Notes: generated from the letters alone by a model not told the origin. A stretch of 8,910 bases of DNA from Candidatus Poseidoniia archaeon (GCA_022449705.1 JAKURS010000040.1:1-8910); one strand, 5' to 3'. Counted from the stretch's first letter, positions 1 through 6,379 are shown. Numbers and translations: made by a program.

Positions 1-213
1 GTCGGTAATGTCGCCCGAGACCTTGTAGCCACCCTGGTCCTTCCAGTTACCGTAACCGGTCAGGTTCATCAGTCCCTTGACCTGGTTCTCCATGTAGAGC
101 TCGTGCGGCGGGTCCTGGTTCTTGTACCCCCACGGCCAGATATAGAGCTCCGAACAGGCATGGTACGAAATGGAATTCATGATGTTATGCTTCATGTCAT
201 GGGCTTCAGAGCG
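1..213 (-). pseudogene. In-frame continuation of the M14 carboxypeptidase beyond the TAG; runs off the window
   Basis: Reading on through the TAG at 216-214 without changing frame gives 71 open codons to the window edge. They contain SISYHACSELYIWPWGY, a good match to the M14 strand carrying the third zinc ligand (H443 if the TAG is counted as codon 425; codon at 162-160). This is therefore the second part of the same enzyme and not a new gene. The catalytic glutamate should lie beyond position 1. No promoter or ribosome-binding site is visible for an independent start, although ATG codons occur at 195 and 180. The interpretation as a disrupted gene rests on the single TAG; a sequencing error or a read-through codon would restore one intact CDS. 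Confidence 0.75.
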
Positions 214-1488
214 CTAATTCCGAATATATTCGCCATCACTGGCTTCGACAAACATGTCGGGCCAGTTCGCCCTGGTGATGCCGTCCTGGTAATCTGCGAG
301 ATACTGGTCCTGTGGGTAGTCCTCGTAGATGTCAAGCCTCCAGGTCAGGTATTCGATGACCTGCGTTTCGGGCTCTGAAAATCCGCCTTCCTTGTCCTCG
401 TCAACCATTCCGTCTTCATCCTTGTCATCGTGAAGTGCATCTGGCGGGTCCTCGTCCACTCCAGTGACATCACCAGTATTCTGATCGCCGACCACGCACG
501 GATTTACAAAGAAACCTTTGTCACAGTCTCCATCATCATCATTGAAATCCCGAGGGCCGTGATATACGCCCGAGCAGGGATTATCGTCATCTACTGTGAT
601 TTCGAGCATCAGATCATCTCCAATCAAAGCAGTACCCTGGGTGTTGTGCGACCATTCCAGCGGGTAGTTCCGGTTGAGGTCGACGCCGTCGCACGTGTCT
701 CCGTACCGGTCGTTGCCGTCGTTGTCACGCATGTTCTTGCGCCAGAAGCGGTCCGGGTCCTCGCGGTCGTACATGTAGCCGTCCGGATTCAGGACCGGGA
801 TAATCCAGATTTCCCGGTTGTTGATTAGCTGGGTCACGCGCGCCTCGATGGGGTCTTCGTCGATACCTTCATCGATGACACCGTCGCCGTCGTTGTCGAT
901 GCCGTCAAAGAGCGCCCGCCCTTCCGCATCGACACGGCCGCCCTGCTCGCCGTCGCCATCGTTGTCGACGCCGTCAATCGGGTCTTCGTTCACGAGCCCG
1001 TCGCCGTCGTTGTCGGTCGGCGGGGCGCCGTAGAAATGAGTCAGGTAATAGGCAAAATACATCGGAGTCACGACTGTCATCCACTCGCGGGCGTGGTGGT
1101 TTCCAACGATGAAGAGCGTCTCCTCGTCAGGGTCGTCGTAGAATTCCGGCTCGTTGGCGACGTTGTCAGATATCTTGATACCGTAGATTTCGTTCGCTTG
1201 CCAGGTCTGCCCAGCCGGAATCAGGTCGGTCAGCGTATAGAACTCGACAATATCGGGAAAATCGTTGGCGAACCGCTGCAATTCGGAAACCACTTCGTAA
1301 TATTCGTGGTAGTCGTCAAATAGCACGTCGAACGGGAAAGTGTTGGTGCGGTTGAGGGTGTCGTTGGCGTCGGCGGCTGCCATCCCCGCTGCCGGCACTG
1401 CGACCCCCTCGGGTGGTGCGATGCTGCCGCTGCCGAAGCTGGTGAGCATTATCATAATGGCGAGCAGCGTCGCAGTTCCCTGTTGCAT
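214..1488 (-). CDS. Secreted M14 zinc carboxypeptidase, N-terminal 424 residues up to an in-frame TAG
   Basis: Zinc metallopeptidase of the carboxypeptidase A family (M14), expected to remove C-terminal residues from extracellular peptides. The ATG at 1488 is followed by a hydrophobic stretch at residues 7-24, a likely Sec signal. The zinc motif HAREW lies at 132-136 (ligands H132 and E135). Further M14 landmarks are NPDGY (234-238), WRKN (249-252), DLNRN (270-274), CSGVYHGP (305-312) and FSEPET (370-375). Two Asp-rich insertions with DNDGDG-type loops interrupt the domain, at about 158-212 and 313-368. The frame stops at TAG (216-214), before the third zinc ligand and the catalytic Glu, so this product alone should be inactive. 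The same frame resumes directly with M14 sequence (separate entry), so the gene is either disrupted, misread or read through. A TATA-like box 28 nt upstream suggests a leaderless transcript. Family is certain; integrity is not. Confidence 0.88.
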   Translation of the reverse strand: MQQGTATLLAIMIMLTSFGSGSIAPPEGVAVPAAGMAAADANDTLNRTNTFPFDVLFDDYHEYYEVVSELQRFANDFPDIVEFYTLTDLIPAGQTWQANEIYGIKISDNVANEPEFYDDPDEETLFIVGNHHAREWMTVVTPMYFAYYLTHFYGAPPTDNDGDGLVNEDPIDGVDNDGDGEQGGRVDAEGRALFDGIDNDGDGVIDEGIDEDPIEARVTQLINNREIWIIPVLNPDGYMYDREDPDRFWRKNMRDNDGNDRYGDTCDGVDLNRNYPLEWSHNTQGTALIGDDLMLEITVDDDNPCSGVYHGPRDFNDDDGDCDKGFFVNPCVVGDQNTGDVTGVDEDPPDALHDDKDEDGMVDEDKEGGFSEPETQVIEYLTWRLDIYEDYPQDQYLADYQDGITRANWPDMFVEASDGEYIRN

Positions 1489-1511
1489 GGTGGCGCTACT
1501 TGCCTTGCTAG

Positions 1512-1520
1512 CTTTAATAG
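1512..1520. promoter_or_regulatory. TATA-like box apparently shared by the divergent M14 and Cys-rich/GNAT/cysS genes
   Basis: CTTTAATAG is an AT-rich island in GC-rich DNA. Its centre (about 1516) lies 28 nt before the carboxypeptidase ATG (1488, minus) and 24 nt before an in-frame TTG (1540, plus) of the Cys-rich gene. That spacing is typical of archaeal TATA boxes on leaderless transcripts. The minus-direction assignment is the stronger of the two, because the plus start codon is uncertain. Confidence 0.5.
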
Positions 1521-1539
1521 TAACCTTGAGCGCGCCTTT

Positions 1540-1791
1540 TTGGCCGACGCCCGTTCGGCGGTCGTGCTACAGTGCAAGGACTGTCCCCACTGGTATGGCG
1601 GCGAGGACTATGGTTACGGCAGCTGCCGGCTCAAACTGCGGCGCGAGGAACAGCGCTTCCTGACCTTCGGCCAGCAGGAATGCGACGAGGGGGTGCGAGA
1701 GGGGGCGGTCGGCGGCGGGCGACGTGTAGGAAACGGGGTTAGTGGAGATACGGTGGTAGGCAATGGCCGCGCAGGGGCGGACGATGGCTGA
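1540..1791 (+). CDS. Small Cys-rich putative zinc-binding protein
   Basis: About 83 residues if started at TTG 1540, or 75 from the GTG at 1564; the ATG at 1483 in the same frame overlaps the divergent gene and seems too far upstream. The core carries CKDCPHWYGG, then a Cys in GYGSC, and later QQECDEG. This C-x2-C...C...C arrangement with aromatic and glycine residues looks like a small metal-binding fold and not a chance frame. The C-terminal third is Gly/Val-rich and low in complexity, and may be only weakly constrained. The end overlaps the start of the GNAT gene, consistent with being first in that operon. I do not recognise a named family. TTG 1540 is favoured by its distance from the TATA-like box. 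Confidence 0.5.
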   Translation: MADARSAVVLQCKDCPHWYGGEDYGYGSCRLKLRREEQRFLTFGQQECDEGVREGAVGGGRRVGNGVSGDTVVGNGRAGADDG

Positions 1792-2632
1792 AGCGGCCGC
1801 ACCGGTCGAGGTCCGTCCCATGGCCGCCAGCGACCTGGAGCTGGCACGGGCGCTGACCGACGGCGAAGGCTGGGGCAACTCCGCGCGCGACTGGGAGCGG
1901 CTGCACGCGCTCGGCGTCGCGCTGGTCGCCGAAGTTGACGGCTTGGCCGCCGGGGTCTGCAGCGCGCACGATTACGGCGCGCTCGGGAACATTGGTAACG
2001 TGATCGTCGCACCGGCGCTGCGTGGGCACGGCGTGGGCGTCGCGCTGGTCGAGGCGGCGCTGGAGCGGTTAGCGGGGTGCCGCACAGTACGGGTGCACGC
2101 GCTGATGCCGACGGCCGGCTTCTATCGCGCGCTCGGTTTCGTCGCCGAAGGGATGTCAACCCGCTTCCGGCTCTCCCCGGAGATGCACGCGCTGGCGCCG
2201 TTCGACGCTGGCGACACCGCGGTAGAGCCGGTGCGCGACCGCTGGGAAGCGCTGCTGGCGCTCGATGCAGCGCAGTTCGGTGCTGACCGCTCTGCGCTGC
2301 TCGAGGCGCTTGCCTCAGCAGTCCCGGAAGCGGCGCTCTCCATCGATGGCGGCTACATCCTGGCGAAGGGTGAGGACGAACTGTTCGAGCTCGGGCCGTG
2401 GGTGGTCGTGCCCGGCTGCAGCGGCTGGCAGGCGCTGCTCGAGGCGGCCGTCGCGGCGCTGCCCCGCGGGGCGACGCTAGAAATTATCGTCCCGTCGCCC
2501 AACTTCCGCGTCACCAGCCTGCTCGAAAACCAGGGGTGGGAGGCGGTGGACTACACGCTGGCGATGGTGCACGGCGGGGAGTGGAGCGACGAGTCCAATA
2601 TCTGTGCCCGTGCCGGAGGCGACAAGGGGTGA
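1763..2632 (+). CDS. Two-domain GNAT family N-acetyltransferase
   Basis: Predicted cytosolic acetyl-CoA-dependent N-acetyltransferase; substrate unknown. The N-terminal half (about 15-140) is a GNAT fold: a strand with the acetyl-CoA pyrophosphate loop RGHGVG at 87-92 inside a VIVAP...ALVEAAL context, followed by the FYRALGF strand/helix typical of the family end. The C-terminal half (about 150-285) resembles the second domain found in YitH-type GNATs (Acetyltransf_18): FGADR at 172-176, an ELGPWVV stretch, and a closing strand after NQGWEAV. The length of 289 residues fits this two-domain class. The start is ATG 1763, preceded by GGTGGT; ATG 1784 is an alternative, overlapping the upstream stop. 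The end overlaps the cysS start as GTGA, so the two are probably translationally coupled. Confidence 0.85.
   Translation: MAAQGRTMAEAAAPVEVRPMAASDLELARALTDGEGWGNSARDWERLHALGVALVAEVDGLAAGVCSAHDYGALGNIGNVIVAPALRGHGVGVALVEAALERLAGCRTVRVHALMPTAGFYRALGFVAEGMSTRFRLSPEMHALAPFDAGDTAVEPVRDRWEALLALDAAQFGADRSALLEALASAVPEAALSIDGGYILAKGEDELFELGPWVVVPGCSGWQALLEAAVAALPRGATLEIIVPSPNFRVTSLLENQGWEAVDYTLAMVHGGEWSDESNICARAGGDKG
2615..2631 (+). promoter_or_regulatory. cysS: Shine-Dalgarno site deciding the cysS GTG start
   Basis: GGAGG at 2615-2619 lies 9 nt before GTG 2629, inside the end of the GNAT gene. The GTG overlaps the GNAT stop TGA (2630-2632). This supports 2629 over upstream in-frame ATGs, which would overlap the GNAT gene deeply. 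Confidence 0.7.
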
Positions 2633-3855
2633 GACTCTACAACAGCGCCACACGTCGCAAGGAACGCTTCCAGCCGGTCGGAGACCCGGTACGGCTCTAT
2701 GCCTGCGGACCGACCGTTTACGCACCAGCGCATCTCGGCCACGCCAAGAGCTACGTGGCGGTCGACGTGCTGCGCCGCTGGCTGGAATACCGTGGCCATG
2801 CAGTGCGCCATGCACAGAATTTCACCGACATCGCCGATGAAACCGCGCAGGTGGCTGTGCGTGATGCCGTAGATGAAGCGGAGCTGACCGTGCGCTACGA
2901 AACGGAATTTCTGGTACAGATGGACGCGCTGGGAAACCTGAGGCCTCACGTGCTGCCGCGAGCTTCCGAAGTGGCCGAAGAAATTGGCGTACTGGCTGCA
3001 CGGCTGCTGGCCGAAGGCAGCGCCTATGAGAGTGAAGGCGGAATCTGGCTCTCCGTTGATCCAGGACAGCACGGCGCACTGCTCGGTACCGAGATTAGCG
3101 CGGCTCTCTGCGAGCCGGCCAGCGCGGTAGATTCCGGCCCCAAGCGGGGGCCGTTCGATTTCATGCTGTGGGGACCGCCGTTGCCTGGCGGCCGGAGCTG
3201 GTCGCCTGGCGGGATTCCGCCGGGGCGACCGGGGTGGCACCTGGAGTGCACGCTGATGGCGTCGCGCGACCCCGGGCTGCCGCTCGATATCCACTTCGGC
3301 GGAGCTGACCTGGCATATCCGCACCACGAGAGCGAGCTGCTGCTGGCAGATGCCCTGGGAATGGGCGAATACTGTCGCACCTGGATGCATAACGGGCTGA
3401 TGGAAGACGCCGACGGCAAGCTGTCGAAATCGCGCGGAGAGCGGCTCACGCTGGCGACCGTCTTCGAGGAGTGTCCGCCCGCGGCGCTCCGGTTCTACCT
3501 GCTACAATACCACTACCGTGACTTCACCCCCTTCAGCGAGGCGGCGCTGAAGCAAGCGTGCGCCGAGGGTGAGCAGCTCGGCTGGACCGCTGCCGAAGTG
3601 CTGACGTCGGACGGTGAGGGGGACTCACGCGGAGACACGCAACTGGTGAACGACGAGCAAGTCACGGCAGCACTGCTAGCGCGAGTCGAGGCGAACATGG
3701 ACGACAATCTTGATACGCCACAGGCGATGGCAGTTCTGCGCGAGCTGGACGCGCTGGCACGCGAGCGGATTGATAGCGGAAGCGAAATAGGGGCGGTGGC
3801 GGCACTCTACCGCGTCTTCCAGCGCGCTCTGGGGGTGTTCCAGTGGCCCGCGTAG
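2629..3855 (+). CDS. cysS: Cysteinyl-tRNA synthetase, short form without C-terminal anticodon-binding domain
   Basis: Class I aminoacyl-tRNA synthetase that activates cysteine with ATP and charges tRNA-Cys. In the 408-residue product the HIGH motif is HLGH (35-38) and the KMSKS motif is KLSKS (264-268). The zinc site that selects cysteine is complete: C26 in CGPTVY, C207 in WHLEC, H232 and E236 in PHHESE, each offset by two from the E. coli enzyme. Also conserved are NFTDIADE and WMHNGLM. GTG 2629 is chosen because the synthetase sequence starts there (RLYNSATRRKE), it overlaps the upstream stop as GTGA, and GGAGG sits at 2615-2619. The protein ends just after the DALR-like helical region (NLDTPQAMAVL), about 50-75 residues short of typical CysRS. 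MshC-type ligases are similarly short, but the motifs here read as CysRS. Confidence 0.92.
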   Translation: MRLYNSATRRKERFQPVGDPVRLYACGPTVYAPAHLGHAKSYVAVDVLRRWLEYRGHAVRHAQNFTDIADETAQVAVRDAVDEAELTVRYETEFLVQMDALGNLRPHVLPRASEVAEEIGVLAARLLAEGSAYESEGGIWLSVDPGQHGALLGTEISAALCEPASAVDSGPKRGPFDFMLWGPPLPGGRSWSPGGIPPGRPGWHLECTLMASRDPGLPLDIHFGGADLAYPHHESELLLADALGMGEYCRTWMHNGLMEDADGKLSKSRGERLTLATVFEECPPAALRFYLLQYHYRDFTPFSEAALKQACAEGEQLGWTAAEVLTSDGEGDSRGDTQLVNDEQVTAALLARVEANMDDNLDTPQAMAVLRELDALARERIDSGSEIGAVAALYRVFQRALGVFQWPA

Positions 3856-4460
3856 AGCAGTTTCAGGTTGGGCCGATGGCTAACTTCGCCTACCTGCTCG
3901 GCTGTGAGGAAACACGTGTCGCGGCGCTGATTGATCCCTGCTTCGAGCCGGAGCGGCTGGCTACACGTGCCAAGGAGCTGGGCTACCGCGTTGAGTGGGT
4001 ACTCAACACCCACGGTCACCATGACCACATCAACGGTAACGACCGCGCGGTCGAGCTGACAGGCGCAAAAGTGGCAGCACATAGCAGAGCAAAATTTCAT
4101 GTCGACCAGTATTTAAATCATAGCGACACCCTGCGGGTCGGCGAAATTGCGGTCGAAGTACTGCACACACCGGGCCACGCGCGCGACTCAGTCTGTCTGC
4201 TGGCCGATGGGCATCTGTTCACCGGTGACACGTTGTTTGTCGGCGAATGCGGCCGCACTGACCTGTCAGGCAGCAATCCCCGGGAGATGCATCACTCGCT
4301 GTTCAAGGTGCTGGCGGCAGTCCCGGAATCAGCAGTCGTGTGGCCAGGCCACGACTATGGTTCGCGACCCAGCTCCACGATGAGCGACGAGCGGCGCAGC
4401 AACTACGTGCTCGAGCCGCGGTCGCTCGAGGAGTTCGTCTCGTTCATGGTGGAGCCGTAG
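3843..4460 (+). CDS. MBL-fold hydrolase, glyoxalase II / persulfide dioxygenase-like
   Basis: A 205-residue metallo-beta-lactamase-fold protein. The metal motif HGHHDH is at 57-62, with later ligands H112 (HTPGHARDS), D129 (TGDTLF) and H170 (PGHDYG). It lacks the extra C-terminal substrate domain of true glyoxalase II. The segment CGRTDLSGSNP after the metal Asp resembles the CGRTDF signature of ETHE1-type persulfide dioxygenases, so a role in thiol or persulfide chemistry is a reasonable inference; a generic thioesterase is the alternative. The start is GTG 3843, inside the cysS end (13-nt overlap), preceded by a GGGGGTG stretch. The coupling suggests co-expression with cysS. Confidence 0.85.
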   Translation: MARVEQFQVGPMANFAYLLGCEETRVAALIDPCFEPERLATRAKELGYRVEWVLNTHGHHDHINGNDRAVELTGAKVAAHSRAKFHVDQYLNHSDTLRVGEIAVEVLHTPGHARDSVCLLADGHLFTGDTLFVGECGRTDLSGSNPREMHHSLFKVLAAVPESAVVWPGHDYGSRPSSTMSDERRSNYVLEPRSLEEFVSFMVEP

Positions 4461-4480
4461 CGCCGGGGGGCGCCAACGGC

Positions 4481-4486
4481 TTAAAC
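4481..4486 (+). promoter_or_regulatory. TATA-like element for the double zinc-ribbon gene
   Basis: TTAAAC lies in the 48-nt gap after the MBL gene and is centred about 26 nt before ATG 4509. The position matches a leaderless archaeal promoter; the sequence match is short. Confidence 0.35.
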
Positions 4487-4508
4487 CGGTGGCCGGAGCT
4501 TGCAAAGC

Positions 4509-4940
4509 ATGGCGCGCATCTGTCCCCGCTGCAGCACTGGCCTTGAACCGCGCAGCGTCACCAGCGATACGTTCGCGATAACCGTGGACGACTGCAAGGA
4601 TTGCGATGGGCTCTTCCTGGACAGGGGCGAGCTGGGGCGACTGGCGCCCGATAGCGCAGCCGTGGAGGAGCTCGCCAGCCAGCTGTCGCGCGAGCCGGAA
4701 GATGGCCTTCACGACATAAAATGCCCCCACTGCACCGGCCAGATGCATCTCACCAGCGTCGACGAGCCGGAAGTGCAGTTTGACATCTGCGGCGGCTGCC
4801 ACGGCATCTGGTTCGACCGGCACGAGCTGGAGACGCTGCAAGAGGCGAGTGGCAAAACAGAGGCTACAAAGTCCGTGGGCGTTGGTGAAGGGCTCTCCCT
4901 GTTGGGAGATATAGTTTCGATTCTGGCCAGTGTCCTGTAG
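4509..4940 (+). CDS. Protein with two TFIIB-type zinc ribbons
   Basis: A 143-residue protein built from two copies of the zf-TFIIB-like ribbon. Copy one has C5-P-x-C8 and C29-K-D-C32, followed by DGLFLDRGEL; copy two has C72-P-H-C75 and C94-G-G-C97, followed by HGIWFDRHEL. The C-x2-C...C-x2-C-x-G-x-W/L-x-D-x-x-E-L pattern is diagnostic of this family, whose members are widespread and mostly uncharacterised. The linker (about 48-68) is acidic and the C-terminal 20 residues are hydrophobic/glycine-rich, possibly a membrane-associating helix. ATG 4509 is preferred over TTG 4500 because the family N-terminus (MARICPRC) starts there. The gene ends 2 nt from the stop of the convergent membrane-protein gene. 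Confidence 0.85.
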   Translation: MARICPRCSTGLEPRSVTSDTFAITVDDCKDCDGLFLDRGELGRLAPDSAAVEELASQLSREPEDGLHDIKCPHCTGQMHLTSVDEPEVQFDICGGCHGIWFDRHELETLQEASGKTEATKSVGVGEGLSLLGDIVSILASVL

Positions 4941-4942
4941 CG

Positions 4943-5410
4943 CTACGGCTCTCGCCCGGGCCGTTGCGCCAGCCGTTCCTGCAGTGCATCAGCGACCGCT
5001 CCGGCCGGGAGCCGTTGCTCGGTGAGCCAGCCGAAGCGCTCGAGCGAGAGCGCGACACCGTCTTCCGCGGGCTTGACCGAGAGCACGCGCGCGAGCGGGA
5101 TGCGCCAGCCATCGAGCAGCAGGGCTTCGCGCTCGAGCGCCACCGGCCGCGGCAGCGCCAGATAGGCCAGCGTCAGCGCCAGCAGCGCCAGCGCGAGCAG
5201 CGGTGAGTTGCCCTGCAGCAGGTCGAGGCCTAGGATGAAGGCGACCACCAGCGGCATCAGCACCATGTTCAGTCCCTTGCGTCGCAGCTCCTCGCTAGCC
5301 GGCAGCGTGGTTACAACCGCCCCCTCTGCCGGCCGTCGCAGCAGCAACGCCACATCGAACAGCAGCACCGTCCCCAGCGCAATTTTCAGTAACAGCAGCC
5401 AGTCAGTCAC
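4943..5410 (-). CDS. Small three-helix membrane protein with a C-terminal soluble domain
   Basis: A 155-residue predicted integral membrane protein. Hydrophobic helices lie at about residues 3-24, 48-65 and 70-86. They are followed by a soluble region of about 70 residues with alternating hydrophobic strands (LEREALLLDGWRIPLARVLS, then a Val/Leu/Ser strand) and a final amphipathic helix. That tail resembles a bacterial PH-like domain by pattern only. GTG 5410 is chosen because it overlaps the tmk stop as GTGA and has GGAGG at 5422-5418; an ATG at 5437 in the same frame would overlap tmk by 31 nt. It is co-transcribed after tmk, but nothing in its sequence links it to nucleotide metabolism. 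Function unknown. Confidence 0.75.
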   Translation of the reverse strand: MTDWLLLLKIALGTVLLFDVALLLRRPAEGAVVTTLPASEELRRKGLNMVLMPLVVAFILGLDLLQGNSPLLALALLALTLAYLALPRPVALEREALLLDGWRIPLARVLSVKPAEDGVALSLERFGWLTEQRLPAGAVADALQERLAQRPGREP

Positions 5411-6021
5411 GTCATCGCCTCCGACACTAGCGTCCACGCCTGCTCAGCGATAACCTCGCTTGGCCGCGTCGCGTCAAGGATGCGCACCAGCGGGTCGTCG
5501 CGCAGCGCGAGATAGGCGGCGCGGACACGCTTGAGGTGCGGGGCGCGCTCGAAGGCGTCGGCGACCGAGTGCGAGTTGACCCGCTCGAGCGCCAGTTCGA
5601 CGGGAAGGTCGAACACCAGCACGACGGCTGGTGCGGGCGCGAAGGCGTTGACGGCGCGAATGCGCTCGGCGGGAATCCCGGCGGCGCACTGGTAGGCGAG
5701 CGCCGAGTAGTAATAACGGTCCATCAGCACGATTTCGCCCCTCTCGAGTGCCGGCGCAATGCGGTCGGCGACGTGCTCGCGCCGGTCGGCGGCGAAGAGC
5801 GCCAGAATTTCCTCGGTGTCCGCGACGCGCTCGCCGCGCAGTACCTCCTTCAGCCGGCTTCCGTGCGGACCGTCGGTGGGCTCTTTCAGCACGACCACCG
5901 CATGGCCAGCTGCGCGTAGGCGCTGTGCCAGCAACTGCGCCTGCGTGGACTTGCCGCAGCCGTCAATTCCCTCCAAGTCGATGAGCACGCCGCGGCGAAC
6001 CCGCGACTGCTTATGAGCCAT
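5407..6021 (-). CDS. tmk: Thymidylate kinase (dTMP kinase)
   Basis: Phosphorylates dTMP to dTDP with ATP, an essential step of dTTP synthesis. In the 204-residue product the P-loop GIDGCGKST is at 18-26, the dTMP-binding EPTDG at 47-51, the ADRREH segment at 78-83, and the DRYYYSALAYQ motif starts at D101. The length and motif order are those of ordinary thymidylate kinases. A Cys in the P-loop (C22), where Ser or Ala is commoner, is a minor oddity. ATG 6021 gives a normal N-terminus; ATG 6042 in frame would add seven residues and overlap the upstream gene further. It sits second in a minus-strand unit between a HIT-like gene and the membrane-protein gene, overlapping both. Confidence 0.92.
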   Translation of the reverse strand: MAHKQSRVRRGVLIDLEGIDGCGKSTQAQLLAQRLRAAGHAVVVLKEPTDGPHGSRLKEVLRGERVADTEEILALFAADRREHVADRIAPALERGEIVLMDRYYYSALAYQCAAGIPAERIRAVNAFAPAPAVVLVFDLPVELALERVNSHSVADAFERAPHLKRVRAAYLALRDDPLVRILDATRPSEVIAEQAWTLVSEAMT

Positions 6022-6325
6022 CCTGCGCCGGCTGCCGCCCATGGGCTAACGCCCGTTCCTCGACCAGCTGCGGGTTCAGGTTGGGGCGGCAGTGCCAGTG
6101 GAAGTGGTCTGGATACTCGACCGGGAAGCGGTCAATGAGGAAGTTACCGCGGCCGTAGTGCGTGTTGCCATAATCACGCAATGCGTCGCGCATCTCGCGC
6201 CGCTGCGTCCGTGACGGTTCGGAGGCATGCTCGTTCCAGAGCAGCAGCGGTAGCTCGCAGCCGGGGCAGCTGGTGATGCACCATGCGGCGGCGTCCGTGG
6301 GAAGCGCACAGAGCTTGCAATCCAT
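6011..6325 (-). CDS. HIT-like protein with N-terminal Cys pairs
   Basis: A 104-residue protein. Near the C-terminus, HFHWHCRP at 74-81 has the histidine-triad spacing H-x-H-x-H, and GRGNFLID (58-65) before it is placed as in HIT hydrolases. The N-terminus carries C3-x2-C6 and C20-x2-C23, a likely zinc site. HIT enzymes hydrolyse or transfer nucleotide phosphoramidates, so a nucleotide-related activity is possible, but the protein is small and I do not recognise the exact family. ATG 6325 (MDCKLC) is chosen because a TATA-like box lies about 29 nt upstream and the ribbon starts there; an in-frame ATG at 6361 would cover that box. Its end overlaps the start of tmk by 11 nt. Confidence 0.65.
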   Translation of the reverse strand: MDCKLCALPTDAAAWCITSCPGCELPLLLWNEHASEPSRTQRREMRDALRDYGNTHYGRGNFLIDRFPVEYPDHFHWHCRPNLNPQLVEERALAHGRQPAQDGS

Positions 6326-6350
6326 ACCTTGCCACGGGACGACATAGCCG

Positions 6351-6357
6351 CTATATC
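6351..6357. promoter_or_regulatory. TATA-like box apparently shared by the divergent HIT-like/tmk and zinc-ribbon/C26 units
   Basis: CTATATC is nearly symmetrical and is centred about 6354, 29 nt from the minus-strand ATG (6325) and 26 nt from the plus-strand ATG (6380). No other AT-rich box lies between the two starts, so both units are probably transcribed leaderless from one TBP site. Confidence 0.55.
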
Positions 6358-6379
6358 CCACCTCCTGCCATCAGCGCTA

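Noticed and set aside
214..216. TAG as a programmed pyrrolysine codon
   Set aside because: Kept only as a remote possibility: TAG ends most genes in the window and no pyl genes are visible; a mutation or base error is simpler.
818..1323. Plus-strand open frames opposite the carboxypeptidase
   Set aside because: They are antisense to the Asp-rich repeats, give Ser/Pro- or Val-rich low-complexity products, and have no motifs; the minus strand is clearly the coding one.
2398..2628. Longer cysS starting at an upstream in-frame ATG (2398)
   Set aside because: The extra 77 residues are out-of-frame GNAT sequence rich in Arg/Gly; synthetase similarity begins at GTG 2629, which has its own GGAGG.
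4460..4473. GC hairpin GCGCC-GGGG-GGCGC after the first MBL gene as a terminator
   Set aside because: No T-run follows and intrinsic hairpin terminators are not typical of archaea; short GC palindromes are expected by chance in this composition.
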